A stretch of 64,000 nt of DNA from DASPHG01 sp963849605. GTDB taxonomy: Bacteria; Actinomycetota; Thermoleophilia; Solirubrobacterales; Thermoleophilaceae. The stretch lies in the NCBI GenBank assembly GCA_963849605.1, contig CAWKHX010000002.1, positions 1-64,000 on the forward strand, written 5' to 3'. The notes beneath the pieces are model-generated. The model had not been told where the DNA came from and ran no database searches. It saw nothing but the letters and a program-made list of their open reading frames with translations. A program made the position numbers and the translations under genes. The number at the start of each line of letters is the position of its first letter. Position 1 is the first letter of the stretch. Below, one piece after another: positions 20,403-29,216 of the stretch.

Positions 20403-21250
20403 ACCGCGCTCAGGAGACCGTGCTGCTCGAGCGCGCCGCGGATGGCCTCCTCTTCCTCGGGAGACGCGTCCACCATCGGCAGCCGGAAGCCGCCGACCCT
20501 GTGCCCGAGCAGCCGCATCGCCGTCTTGATCGGAATGGGGTTTGTCGTCACTGCCATCGCCTTGAACACCGGCGCAAGGTTGGCATGTATCTCCTGCCGG
20601 AGATCGGGCTCGTCGATCATCCGGCGCATCTCGCTCCCGACCAGGTGCGAGGCCACCGTGATGCCGCCCGCGCCCCCCTTGTCGAGCACCTCGGCGAGGG
20701 TGTCGTCGTTGCCGGCCAGGAGGTCGAGCCCGTCGATCGGCTGGATGTCCTCGTAGCGGGCCTGCTTGACCGCGCTGACGCCCGGGATCTCGGCGAGCTG
20801 CGCGAGCTCGTCGTTCGAGATGTCAACCACGCATCGCGACGGGATGTTGTAGAGGACGATCGGCTTGTCGGTGACCGCCGCGATCGCCTCGTAATGGCCG
20901 ACGAGCCCGCGGAAGTTCGGCTTGTTGTAGTACGGCGTCACGCACAGCATCGCGTCGCAGCCGATCTCGGTCGCGCGCTCCGTGAGGTGGACCGTGTGCG
21001 CCGTGTCGTTCGAGCCCGTGCCGGCCACGATCTTCGCGCGGCCGCCGAACTCCGACACCGCGAGCTCGAACAGCCGCAGTTTCTCGTCGTCGGTGAGCGT
21101 CGCGCCCTCGCCGGTGGTGCCCGCCACGACCACGCCGTCCGAGCCGTTGTCGAGCAGATGGCCGACGAGCGCGACGAACGCTTCCTCGTCGACGCTGCCG
21201 TCGTCAGCGAACGGCGTTAGCGCGGCGGTGATGATGCCCCAGCTGGCCAA
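20399..21250 (-). CDS. dapA: 4-hydroxy-tetrahydrodipicolinate synthase
   Basis: 283 residues from TTG 21250, with AGGGGA about 10 nt upstream. DapA condenses pyruvate and aspartate semialdehyde, the first step to diaminopimelate and lysine. The GTTGEG pyruvate loop, the catalytic Tyr in VLYNIPSR and the Schiff-base Lys in VSAVKQA are intact. It is overlapped with rnj; dapB lies nearby on the same strand, separated by a small gene and the divergent DUF3052 gene. Confidence 0.95.
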   Translation of the reverse strand: MASWGIITAALTPFADDGSVDEEAFVALVGHLLDNGSDGVVVAGTTGEGATLTDDEKLRLFELAVSEFGGRAKIVAGTGSNDTAHTVHLTERATEIGCDAMLCVTPYYNKPNFRGLVGHYEAIAAVTDKPIVLYNIPSRCVVDISNDELAQLAEIPGVSAVKQARYEDIQPIDGLDLLAGNDDTLAEVLDKGGAGGITVASHLVGSEMRRMIDEPDLRQEIHANLAPVFKAMAVTTNPIPIKTAMRLLGHRVGGFRLPMVDASPEEEEAIRGALEQHGLLSAV

Positions 21251-21264
21251 GGGCCGATTATCCC

Positions 21265-21530
21265 CTACTCGATCGGCTTGAACGGATCGGGCGTGGCATT
21301 CGCGCCCGAATCCTCGGCGGCGGCGCCTGCGCGGCGGGCGGCGCCTCGGTCGGCGCGGGCTCGGTCGGCGCAGGCTCGGTCGGCGCCGGCTCGGTCGGCG
21401 CCGGCGGGCTCGGCTGCTCCGCCTGGCCCTCGGCCTTCTGGCGCTGCCCGTCGTTGAACTTGGTCTGCGCCTCGTCGAGCTTCTTCTGAGCCTGCTCCGC
21501 GAGCTCCTTCGCCTTGTCCATGAACCCCAT
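21265..21530 (-). CDS. Small charged helix/proline-repeat protein, probable frame break
   Basis: ATG 21530 has a near-perfect AGGAGGT 6 nt upstream. The chain begins MGFMDKAKELAEQAQKKLDE, an amphipathic helix, and runs into four APTEP units encoded by a 15-nt repeat (about 21355-21410). In the unbroken frame it would end at 21258 with an Arg-rich tail. In the neighbouring frame the end reads AEDSGANATPDPFKPIE and stops at 21265, far more natural for this protein. A single-base error in the GC repeat near 21320-21340 is therefore likely. Function unknown. Confidence 0.55.
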
Positions 21531-21597
21531 TTGCCCACCTCCTGAATGGTTTTTTTCTCCGCAGGTGCAGGGTAAGGCAGAATGCAGGGCCCCGACC

Positions 21598-22023
21598 ATG
21601 GCGACCACGACCAAATCCAAGGAGAAGGACTACAGCCACCGGACCACGGTCCAGAAGCTGGGCGTGAAGCCGGGCGAGCGGATCGAGGTCCAGGGCGACG
21701 TCGGCATGGGGCTGCGCAAGGACGTGAAGGCCGCGAGCGGCCGCGGCCTGGTCCGCAGCGGCGAGCTCGACGGGGCGATCGTGTCGATCGACTCGCTCGA
21801 GGACGCCGAGGCGGTTTTCGCGGCCTACCGCCCCCGAATCAAGGACTCGGGCTGGCTCTGGCTCATCACCCGCAAGCGCGGGCACGAGAAGTACCTCAAC
21901 CAGATGCTGCTGGTGCCCTTCGGCAAGGCCCACGGGCTGATCGACAACAAGACGTGCTCGATCGACGACTCCCGCTCGGGCATCCGCTTCGTAGTGCCGC
22001 GCGCCAGGCGCAACGGCAACTGA
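21598..22023 (+). CDS. DUF3052 protein
   Basis: 141 residues from ATG 21598 (MATTTKSKEKDYSHRTTVQK). It matches the actinobacterial DUF3052 family: an N-terminal VQKLGVKPGERIEVQGDVG strand region and a C-terminal IRFVVPRARRN. The family has no established function and is restricted largely to Actinobacteria, which helps place the organism. It is divergent from the small repeat protein and convergent with dapB. Confidence 0.85.
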   Translation: MATTTKSKEKDYSHRTTVQKLGVKPGERIEVQGDVGMGLRKDVKAASGRGLVRSGELDGAIVSIDSLEDAEAVFAAYRPRIKDSGWLWLITRKRGHEKYLNQMLLVPFGKAHGLIDNKTCSIDDSRSGIRFVVPRARRNGN

Positions 22024-22036
22024 CCAAGACGCCATT

Positions 22037-22072
22037 GCTGAATCCGCCACGCTATAGCGGGGTCAATTCAGC
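22037..22072. terminator. Bulged hairpin between convergent DUF3052 and dapB
   Basis: GCTGAAT-CCGC (22037-22047) pairs with GCGG (22057-22060) and ATTCAGC (22066-22072), with five unpaired bases on the right arm. It sits in the 58-nt gap between two convergent stops and probably serves both transcripts. There is no T-run. Confidence 0.5.
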
Positions 22073-22081
22073 AGTCGCGCG

Positions 22082-22738
22082 TTAGAGCAGCTTCTCGAGC
22101 CCGACGGTCAGGGGCTGGTCGAGCGAGCCGACCTTCCTGATCGCGAGCAGCACTCCGGGCATGAACGATTCGCGGTCGGTCGAGTCGTGCCGCACCGAGA
22201 GCGTCTGCCCCGGGCCGCCGAAGATCAGCTCCTGGTGAGCGACTAGGCCGGGCAGCCGGACCGAGTGGATCGGCTCGTGCACGTTCGCGCCAGCGTCGCG
22301 CAGGAGCTCGGCCGTGCGCAGGGCCGTGCCCGACGGCGCGTCGAGCTTGCGGTCGTGATGCAGCTCGATGATCTCGCACTCCGGCAGGTGCTTCGCGATC
22401 GCCTGGCCCACCTGCATCATCAGCACGGCGCCGATCGCGAAGTTCGGCGCCACGAAGAGGTTCGCGTCCCCCACGCCCTCGAGCTCCGAGAAGTCCACCC
22501 CGGTCGTCCCCGTGACGCAGTGGACGCCCGCCTCGAGGCACGTGCGCGCGTTTTGCAGCGCAGACTCGGGCGTCGTGAAGTCCACCACCACGTCGGCGTC
22601 GCCGAGGACGTCGCCGATCGCGACCCCCAGCTCCGGGTCCGCGCGCCCGACGAGCGCCATGTCGTCAGCGCCCTCGACCGCGTGGCAGACCGTCTCCCCC
22701 ATCCGACCCGCCGCTCCCGAGACCGCGACGTTGATCAC
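22082..22738 (-). CDS. dapB: 4-hydroxy-tetrahydrodipicolinate reductase
   Basis: 218 residues, somewhat short for the family (about 240-270). The Rossmann motif SGAAGRMG, the catalytic HH in IIELHHDRKLDAPSGTA and the PNFAIGAV loop are all present. It reduces the DapA product with NAD(P)H. The start is GTG at 22738, 1 nt from the M16 peptidase stop, so pnp, the peptidase and dapB form one operon. Confidence 0.95.
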   Translation of the reverse strand: MINVAVSGAAGRMGETVCHAVEGADDMALVGRADPELGVAIGDVLGDADVVVDFTTPESALQNARTCLEAGVHCVTGTTGVDFSELEGVGDANLFVAPNFAIGAVLMMQVGQAIAKHLPECEIIELHHDRKLDAPSGTALRTAELLRDAGANVHEPIHSVRLPGLVAHQELIFGGPGQTLSVRHDSTDRESFMPGVLLAIRKVGSLDQPLTVGLEKLL

Positions 22739-22739
22739 G

Positions 22740-24113
22740 TCAGGCAGCCGCCAGGGCGGGGCTCACAGCCCCGACCGCGTCGCGGAACACTTCCTCGTCG
22801 CCCCCGACGCCGGCCGCGCACAGCCGGTCGGGTGCGAGCAGCTCGGCCGCGAGCGTGGACACGTCGTCGAGCGTGACCGCGTCGATCTTCGCGAGCGTCT
22901 CGTCGAGCGTGAGCAGCGGAATGCCCATCAGGAGCGAGCTCCCCAGGCGGTTCATGCGCGCGAGCGGTGATTCCATCGCGAGCACCGTGCGGCCCTTGAC
23001 GTTCTCCTTCGCACGCTCGAGCTCCGCGTCGGTGACCGTGTCGGTCCTGATCCGCTCGAGCTCGCGCCCGATGACCTCGAAGGCCTCCGCCACGTTCTCG
23101 GGCCGCGTCCCCACGTAGAGCGAGGTCTGGCCGGAGTCGATGTAGTGGCTCTGGTACGAGTAGACGGCGTAGGCGAGCCCGCGCTTCTCGCGGATCTCCT
23201 GGAACAGGCGCGACGAGGTCGCCCCGCCGAGGATCGTGTCGAGCACGCGGAGCACGAACCGCCGCTCGTCGCCGCGCGCCAGCCCGGGAGCGCCCACGCA
23301 CAGGTGGTACTGCTCGGTGTCCTTGCTGTGGAAGAGCCGCCGCGCCTCGACCGCCGGCGGGGGGTCGACGCTGCCGTTGCCTCCGCGGGCCAGCTCGCCG
23401 TGGGCCTTCGCCGCGAGCTCGACCAGGTGGTCGTGGTCGATGTTCCCCGCGGCGGCGAGCACGAGGTTGTCCGAGTTGTAGCGGTGGTCGTGGTAGCGCG
23501 CGATGTCCGGCACCGGCACCGACGAGATCACGTCGGCGCGCCCGATCACCGGCCGCCCCAGCGGGTGGTCGCCGAAGACGGCGTGCGAAAGCACGTCGTG
23601 GACCTTGTCCGACGGCTCGTCCTCGTACATCGCGATCTCCTCGATCACGACCTGGCGCTCGGAGTCGATCTCGGGATACGACGGGCGCAGGACCATGTCC
23701 GACATCACGTCGAACGCGCGGTCGAGGTGCTGGTCGAGGAAGCGCGAGTACACCGACGTCGTCTCCTTGCCGGTGCCCGCGTTTATCTCGGCGCCCATGC
23801 CGTCGAAGATCTCGTCGATCTCCGTCGAGCTGAAGCGGTCCGTGCCCTTGAACAGCAGGTGCTCGAGGAAGTGCGAGATGCCCGCCTGCTCGACCGTCTC
23901 GTTGCGCGAGCCGGTGCGGACCCAGAAACCGAGCGCGATCGAGCGAACGGATGGCAACTGCTCGGTTACCACCCGGACGCCCGAGCCGAGCTCGGTCAGC
24001 TTGTGCTGCTGACCGGTCAGGTCAGTCCCTGCGGTCGCGTCGGGGATCCCGGTCGCCGCCGCGGCCGCCCCGGTCGCGGTCGCGCGAACCGCCGTTGCGC
24101 CCGCGGCCGTCAC
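22740..24113 (-). CDS. M16-family zinc metallopeptidase (pitrilysin/MPP-like)
   Basis: Up to 457 residues. The inverted zinc motif HFLEHLLFKGT (HxxEH) with the downstream glutamate region and a C-terminal M16 half (GGATSSRLFQEIREKRGLAY) define the family. It occupies the mlpA/ymxG place after pnp, as in Bacillus. Starting at GTG 24113 gives an odd Ala/Thr-rich leader; if the pnp frame really continues (see pnp), the true start is probably CTG 24020, giving LTGQQHKLTELGSGV. Substrate unknown. Confidence 0.88.
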   Translation of the reverse strand: MTAAGATAVRATATGAAAAATGIPDATAGTDLTGQQHKLTELGSGVRVVTEQLPSVRSIALGFWVRTGSRNETVEQAGISHFLEHLLFKGTDRFSSTEIDEIFDGMGAEINAGTGKETTSVYSRFLDQHLDRAFDVMSDMVLRPSYPEIDSERQVVIEEIAMYEDEPSDKVHDVLSHAVFGDHPLGRPVIGRADVISSVPVPDIARYHDHRYNSDNLVLAAAGNIDHDHLVELAAKAHGELARGGNGSVDPPPAVEARRLFHSKDTEQYHLCVGAPGLARGDERRFVLRVLDTILGGATSSRLFQEIREKRGLAYAVYSYQSHYIDSGQTSLYVGTRPENVAEAFEVIGRELERIRTDTVTDAELERAKENVKGRTVLAMESPLARMNRLGSSLLMGIPLLTLDETLAKIDAVTLDDVSTLAAELLAPDRLCAAGVGGDEEVFRDAVGAVSPALAAA

Positions 24114-26305
24114 GGCCGCGGCCCGCCACGGTCGCGGCCGCCGCCCCGCGGGCCGGCGTCGCCCGTGCCCACGGCGGCGAGATCCTCAGCGGTCTTGCCC
24201 TCGACCTCGGGGTCGTCGGCGAGCCTTAGGCCGATCCGGCCGCGCTCGCGGTCGACCTCGACCACGCGCACGTCGATCTCCTGGCCGCGCTCGAGGACGT
24301 CCTCGACGGTGTCCACGCGCTCACCCGGCTTGACGTTCGAGATGTGCAGCAGGCCGTCGGTCCCCTTCGAGAGCTCGACGAACGCGCCGAACGTGGTCGT
24401 CTTGACGACCTTGCCGGTGAACGTGTCGCCCACCTCGACGTCCTTCGTCATCGACTCGATCCGCTCGACGAGCGCATCGCCGAGGGCACCCGTCCGCGCG
24501 TACACGCGGATGATGCCGTCGTCGTTGACGTCGATCTGGGCCTCGAACTCCTCGGACAGGGCGCGAATCGTCTCGCCGCCCTTGCCGATGACCATGCCGA
24601 TCTTGTCGGTGTCGATCTGGATCGACGAGATCCGCGGGGCGTACTCGGACATCTCCTCGCGCGGGGCGTCGATGATCTCGGCCATCTTGCCGAGGATGAA
24701 CGTCCGCCCCTCCTTGGCCTGCTCGAGCGCGTCGCGCAGGATGTCGAAGGTGACGCCCGTGATCTTGATGTCCATCTGGAGCGCGGTGATGCCCTCCGAG
24801 GTGCCGGCGACCTTGAAGTCCATGTCGCCGAGGTGGTCCTCCACGCCGGCGATGTCGGACAGCACGATGTAGTCGTCGCCCTCCTTGATCAGGCCCATCG
24901 CGATGCCGGCCACCGCGCGCTTGATCGGCACGCCGGCGTCCATCAGCGCGAGGCTCGAGCCGCACACCGACGCCATCGACGACGAGCCGTTCGACTCGAA
25001 GATGTCGGAGACGACGCGGATCGTGTACGGGAATTCCTCGATCGACGGGACCATCGGCACGAGGGCGCGCTCTGCGAGCGCGCCGTGACCGATGTCGCGA
25101 CGCTTGGGGCCGCGCATGAATCCGGCCTCCCCGACCGAGAACGGCGGGAAGTTGTAGTGGTGGAAGTAGTACTTGCTCGTTTCCAGGCCGAGCGTGTCGA
25201 GCCGCATCTCCTCGCGCGTCGTGCCGAGTGCCGCGACCGAGAACGCCTGCGTCTGGCCGCGCGTGAAGAGCGCCGAGCCGTGCGTGCGCGGCGCGATGCC
25301 CACCTCGATCGAGATGTCGCGGATCTCGTCGGCCTTGCGGCCGTCGGGGCGCTTCTTGTCGACCGCGATCCGCGTGCGGATCGTGTCCTTCTCGAGCTTG
25401 TCGAACGCGAGTTGAACGGCCTGGCGGCGGGCCACCGCGTCGGCGTCGTCTCCCTCTGCGCCGAAGGCCTCGAAGACCTCCTCCTCGACCTTCTTGGTCG
25501 CGTCCTGGCGCTCGAGCTTGTCCTCGACCTGGGTCGCGGCGTTCAGCGCGTCGCCGAACTTGTCCTTGATCTCGGCGAGCAGCTTCTCGTCGACCTGCGG
25601 GACCTCGACCTCGACCTTCTCCTTGCCGGCCTTCTTCTGCAGCTCGCGCTGCGCCTCGCAGAGCTTCTTGATCTCCCCGTGGGCGATGTCGAGCGCATCG
25701 AGGATCTCGGCCTCGGTCACCTCGTTGGCGCCGGCCTCGACCATCAGGATGGCCTCCTCCGTGCCCGCGACGATGAGGTCGAGGTCGCCCTCGAGCAGCG
25801 ACTCCTCCTCGGGGTTGACGACGAACGCGCCGTCCTCGTCCTTGCCGATGCGCACTGCGCCGACCGGCATCGGGAACGGGATGTCCGACAGCATCAGCGC
25901 GGTGCTCGCGCCGTTCATGGCGAGGATGTCGTACGGGTTGACGTGGTCGACCGACATCGGGATCGCAACGAGCTGCGTCTCCCGCCGCCATCCCTTGGGG
26001 AAAAGCGGGCGGATCGGGCGGTCGATCATCCGCGCGGTGAGCGTGCCCTTCTCGCCGGCACGGCCCTCGCGCTTGAAGAAGCTGCCGGGGATCTTGCCCG
26101 CGGCGTACATGCGCTCCTCGACGTCGACGGTGAGAGGTAGGAAGTCGACGTCCCTGAGGTTTCCTGCGGTGGCCGTGGAGAGGACCATCGTGTCCCCCGC
26201 TTGGACGACCACGGAGCCGCTGGCCTGCTTCGCCAGCTTGCCGGTTTCGAACGAAATCTCGTTCCCCCCGATCTCGACGGAGACCCGGCTTACATCACTA
26301 TTCAT
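24110..26305 (-). CDS. pnp: Polynucleotide phosphorylase
   Basis: 731 residues as read. Two RNase PH domains (the second with SVCGSSLALMDAGVPIKRAVAG), a helical domain between them, KH (IGKGGETIRAL) and S1 (GDTFTGKVVKTTTFGAFVEL) are intact. It degrades RNA 3'-5' phosphorolytically. The frame stops at 24110 after a short Gly/Arg tail. One base further on, the neighbouring frame continues with an RGG/RD-rich tail (GRDGRGRNGGSRDRDRGGRG) to a stop at 24022, so a frame error near 24110 is likely. The start has AAAGGA upstream. Confidence 0.96.
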   Translation of the reverse strand: MNSDVSRVSVEIGGNEISFETGKLAKQASGSVVVQAGDTMVLSTATAGNLRDVDFLPLTVDVEERMYAAGKIPGSFFKREGRAGEKGTLTARMIDRPIRPLFPKGWRRETQLVAIPMSVDHVNPYDILAMNGASTALMLSDIPFPMPVGAVRIGKDEDGAFVVNPEEESLLEGDLDLIVAGTEEAILMVEAGANEVTEAEILDALDIAHGEIKKLCEAQRELQKKAGKEKVEVEVPQVDEKLLAEIKDKFGDALNAATQVEDKLERQDATKKVEEEVFEAFGAEGDDADAVARRQAVQLAFDKLEKDTIRTRIAVDKKRPDGRKADEIRDISIEVGIAPRTHGSALFTRGQTQAFSVAALGTTREEMRLDTLGLETSKYYFHHYNFPPFSVGEAGFMRGPKRRDIGHGALAERALVPMVPSIEEFPYTIRVVSDIFESNGSSSMASVCGSSLALMDAGVPIKRAVAGIAMGLIKEGDDYIVLSDIAGVEDHLGDMDFKVAGTSEGITALQMDIKITGVTFDILRDALEQAKEGRTFILGKMAEIIDAPREEMSEYAPRISSIQIDTDKIGMVIGKGGETIRALSEEFEAQIDVNDDGIIRVYARTGALGDALVERIESMTKDVEVGDTFTGKVVKTTTFGAFVELSKGTDGLLHISNVKPGERVDTVEDVLERGQEIDVRVVEVDRERGRIGLRLADDPEVEGKTAEDLAAVGTGDAGPRGGGRDRGGPRP

Positions 26306-26318
26306 CAGGATCCTTTCG

Positions 26319-26337
26319 GCCGCCTCCGGTTGGCGGC
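26319..26337 (-). promoter_or_regulatory. Hairpin in the pnp leader
   Basis: A 6-bp stem GCCGCC/GGCGGC (26319-26324 with 26332-26337) ends just upstream of the pnp ribosome site. pnp leaders of other bacteria carry hairpins used for autoregulation; the parallel is only suggestive. Confidence 0.3.
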
Positions 26338-26376
26338 TACTTGCTTAATAGCCCTTCGGAAAGAGTTCCGAGGAGA

Positions 26377-28407
26377 CTAGCAGCGGCGCTGGGCCGCGAG
26401 CGACGCGCCGACCGCCCTTGTGAACGCCTTAACGACGGCGGGGTCGAACTGCGTGGTCAGGCCGTTGTGGAGCTCGGACAGCGCGCCCTCGACGCTCATC
26501 GCCGTCCGGTAGGGGCGGTTCGACGTCATCGCGTCGTATGAATCGCAGACGGCGATGATTCGCGCCGCCAGCGGGATCTCGTCGCCCGCGAGGCCATCCG
26601 GGTAGCCCGTGCCGTCGTAGCGCTCGTGGCTCGATCGGACGATCTTCGCGGCCTCGGAGAGCGCGGGCGCCTCCGCCAGGATGCGCTCGCCGATCAGCGT
26701 GTGGGTGCGCATGAACTCCCACTCGGCGTCATCCAGAGGACCGGGCTTCTCCAGGATCGCGTCGGGGATCGCGACCTTGCCCACGTCGTGGAGCGCCGCC
26801 GCCTGCAGAAGCGGGGTCATCTCCTCCTCCGACAAGCCGATCTCGCGGCCGACCACCTCGCACAGGTCCGTGACGTCGTCGAGATGGGCGCCGAGCCCGG
26901 GGTTGCGCTCGGCCAGCGCCTTCAGGAGCGCGTCGGTCGCCTGGCGTCCCGCGGAGGAGCGCTTGCGTCCCTTCCGCGCGTACATGCGCTGGTCGGCCAT
27001 GCCGAGCGCTTCGGAGGCGGTACTCGCCTCGGCCGGGATAGCCGCCGCGCCGTGCGACGCCGTGATCTCGAACCCCTCGCCGCGCTCCATCAGCGCCGTC
27101 GAGCCGGCGGCCGAGAGGGCGTCCTGTCCGTCGGCCTTCAGCTCCGCCAGCACGCAGAACTCGTCGCCGCCCATCCGATACGCATCGCCGCGGCCCGAGA
27201 CGGCGGCCTGGAGGCGCTCGCCCAGCCGCATGAGCAGAGCGTCGCCCGCGGGATGGCCGTAGGCGTCGTTGTACGCCTTGAAGCCATCGAGGTCGAACAC
27301 GATCAGGAGCGTCGGCTCGCCGCTGGGATCGGCGAGGCGTTCCTCCAGGTCATTCAGCAGCTTGCGGCGATTGGGCAGGCCGGTGAGCGAGTCGTGGTAC
27401 GCGTGGTAGGCGAGCTGTGCCTCCGCGCGCTTCTGCTCGGTGATGTCCTGGACCTGGACCACCGCGTGCAGCGGGCTGCCGGCCGCGTCACGCACGAGCG
27501 AGATCTGGACGAGCGTCGAGATGATCCTGCCGTCGGCGTGCACGTAGCGCTTGTCGAGCGTCGCGGTCTCGATCTCGCCGTTCACCAACTGTCGGGTTGC
27601 CTCGATGCCGGCGGCGACGTCGTCGGGATGCGTGATCTCCGGTCCGGACATCGTCAGCAGCTGCTCGCGCGAGTACCCAGTCAGCGACGCCATGGCCGGG
27701 TTGACCTGGAGGTAGCGGCCGATATCACCGGGAGCGACGCTCGCGAGTGCCATGCCGATCGGCGCGTTCTCGAACGCGCTCTTGAATCGCTCCTCGCTCT
27801 CGAGCGCGCGTTGGTACGCCTGCTCCGTTTCGGCCCGAACCTCCTCGTTGAGCCGCCACGCGACCACCGATCCGATCCCGGCGCCCGCCACGAACAGGCC
27901 GTGGATCGCCGCCCATTTCCAGGGATGCGCCACCGCGTCGGCGTGGTTGTAGACCGAATGCGGCTCGAGCGCGCCCATGAGGCCGTGGTGAACCACGACA
28001 TATGCGGCGGCGACCAGGAACGGCAGCCAGTCCTCGTAGAGCGACAGCAGCACGATCATCACGAAGAAGTGGAAGTGCGCCTCGATGACGCCGCCCCAGA
28101 TGTGCACGAGGACCGCCGAGGAAGTGATGAGGCCGAGCGACACGAGCGTCGCAGCCGTGCGCTTACGATCCCCGGCCAGCGTGGCCGCGACCGCGATGAT
28201 CGCGACGACCCCGCCCTCCCCGAGGCTGTGGAACACCGGGAAGCCCTGCGCGAGCGCGAAGAGCGTGAGCCCGACCACGTGCAGCCAGAGCAGGGTGAGC
28301 ATCGCCCGGTGACGGCGTTGCCAGTTCCGGTCGGGCAGCGTGCTGCCCGACGGCAGCGCCTGGCGGACGCGGGCGGTCCAGGGAAGGTGGTCTGCGTGGG
28401 CGGCCAT
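26377..28407 (-). CDS. Membrane PAS-GGDEF-HD-GYP cyclic-di-GMP protein
   Basis: 676 residues. About six membrane segments (35-195) precede a PAS domain (about 205-325), a GGDEF domain with intact active site MGGDEF and an HD-GYP domain (HDVGKVAIPD, then HERYDGTGYPDGLAGDEIPL). It could both make and break cyclic di-GMP; no EAL domain is present. It stands alone between pnp and the peroxiredoxin gene. Its own input is probably sensed by the membrane/PAS part. Confidence 0.93.
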   Translation of the reverse strand: MAAHADHLPWTARVRQALPSGSTLPDRNWQRRHRAMLTLLWLHVVGLTLFALAQGFPVFHSLGEGGVVAIIAVAATLAGDRKRTAATLVSLGLITSSAVLVHIWGGVIEAHFHFFVMIVLLSLYEDWLPFLVAAAYVVVHHGLMGALEPHSVYNHADAVAHPWKWAAIHGLFVAGAGIGSVVAWRLNEEVRAETEQAYQRALESEERFKSAFENAPIGMALASVAPGDIGRYLQVNPAMASLTGYSREQLLTMSGPEITHPDDVAAGIEATRQLVNGEIETATLDKRYVHADGRIISTLVQISLVRDAAGSPLHAVVQVQDITEQKRAEAQLAYHAYHDSLTGLPNRRKLLNDLEERLADPSGEPTLLIVFDLDGFKAYNDAYGHPAGDALLMRLGERLQAAVSGRGDAYRMGGDEFCVLAELKADGQDALSAAGSTALMERGEGFEITASHGAAAIPAEASTASEALGMADQRMYARKGRKRSSAGRQATDALLKALAERNPGLGAHLDDVTDLCEVVGREIGLSEEEMTPLLQAAALHDVGKVAIPDAILEKPGPLDDAEWEFMRTHTLIGERILAEAPALSEAAKIVRSSHERYDGTGYPDGLAGDEIPLAARIIAVCDSYDAMTSNRPYRTAMSVEGALSELHNGLTTQFDPAVVKAFTRAVGASLAAQRRC

Positions 28408-28431
28408 CTCCGCCTCGGATCGGCGGCTTGC

Positions 28432-28460
28432 CCCAGGCTTTTTAGCTTTTCCGCCCTGGG
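28432..28460 (-). terminator. Possible hairpin after the peroxiredoxin gene
   Basis: CCCAGG (28432-28437) can pair with CCTGGG (28455-28460) immediately after the peroxiredoxin stop; the loop is 17 nt and A-rich on the minus strand. It may separate the rpsO-peroxiredoxin transcript from the GGDEF gene. No T-run follows, so the call is weak. Confidence 0.3.
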
Positions 28461-28916
28461 TTAGACGGTCAGCGCGTCCAGGATCAGGTTCGCCGCGGGG
28501 ATCTCGAGCGGCGAGGGCGACTGGTGCGAGTGCTTGACCTTCCCGTCCGGGTCGATCACGACGAAGCCGCGGGCGGCGTGCCCGCGCTCGTCGTAGTACA
28601 TGTCGTACTTGCGCGAGACCTCGCCCTTGGGCTCGAAATCAGCGAGCAGCGGGAAGTCGATCCCGAGGTGGTCCTGGAACGCCTTGTGGCTGAAGGCGGA
28701 GTCGACCGAGACGCCGTAGAGCGACGCGCCCTGCTTCTTGAAGTCGCTCATCGCGTCCTGGTACAGGTTGAGCTGGTCGGTGCAGACCGGCGACCAGTCC
28801 AGCGGATAGAAGACGAGCACGACGGTCTGGCCGCGCAGCTCGGAGAGCGTGATCTTCTTCCCGTCCTGATCACGGAGGGTGAAGTCGGGTGCGTCGTGCC
28901 CGACCAGGTCAGTCAA
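28461..28916 (-). CDS. Peroxiredoxin, AhpE/BCP-like, one-cysteine type
   Basis: 151 residues with the thioredoxin fold and peroxidatic motif YPLDWSPVCTDQ. Only this cysteine is present, so it should be a 1-Cys enzyme recycled by an external thiol, as mycobacterial AhpE. It reduces peroxides. The TTG start overlaps the rpsO stop as TTGA, an unusual neighbour for a ribosomal gene. Confidence 0.92.
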   Translation of the reverse strand: MTDLVGHDAPDFTLRDQDGKKITLSELRGQTVVLVFYPLDWSPVCTDQLNLYQDAMSDFKKQGASLYGVSVDSAFSHKAFQDHLGIDFPLLADFEPKGEVSRKYDMYYDERGHAARGFVVIDPDGKVKHSHQSPSPLEIPAANLILDALTV

Positions 28917-29182
28917 CGGCGGAGACCTAGCTCCTTGATGAGCTCGCGGTAACGGTCCAGGTCCTTCTTCTGCAGGTAGTTGAGGAACCTGCGGCGCTGG
29001 CCGACCAGCATCAGAAGGCCGCGGCGCGAGTGATGGTCCTTCGTGTGCTCGCGCATGTGCTCGGTGAGATGGTTGATCCGCTCCGTGAGCAGCGCGATCT
29101 GGACCTCGGTCGAGCCGGTGTCGTTCTCGCCCTTCCCGAAACGGGCGCTGATTTCGCGCTTCTTCTCAGCCGTCAGGGACAT
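28913..29182 (-). CDS. rpsO: 30S ribosomal protein S15
   Basis: 89 residues, the standard length, with FGKGENDTGSTEVQIALLTE and HHSRRGLLMLVGQRRRFLNY. S15 binds 16S rRNA early in 30S assembly. It stands in the usual truB-ribF-rpsO-pnp order, here separated from ribF by two secreted-protein genes and from pnp by two more genes. The start is ATG 29182; an upstream extension is non-coding in character. Confidence 0.98.
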   Translation of the reverse strand: MSLTAEKKREISARFGKGENDTGSTEVQIALLTERINHLTEHMREHTKDHHSRRGLLMLVGQRRRFLNYLQKKDLDRYRELIKELGLRR

Positions 29183-29216
29183 CGGCCGGAAACCGTAGCA
29201 GTCGCCCTGCCCCGGA

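Noticed and set aside
26306..28460. Cyclic-di-GMP riboswitch near the GGDEF gene
   Set aside because: No GEMM-type conserved core was recognised in the leader regions around 26306-26376 or 28408-28460.
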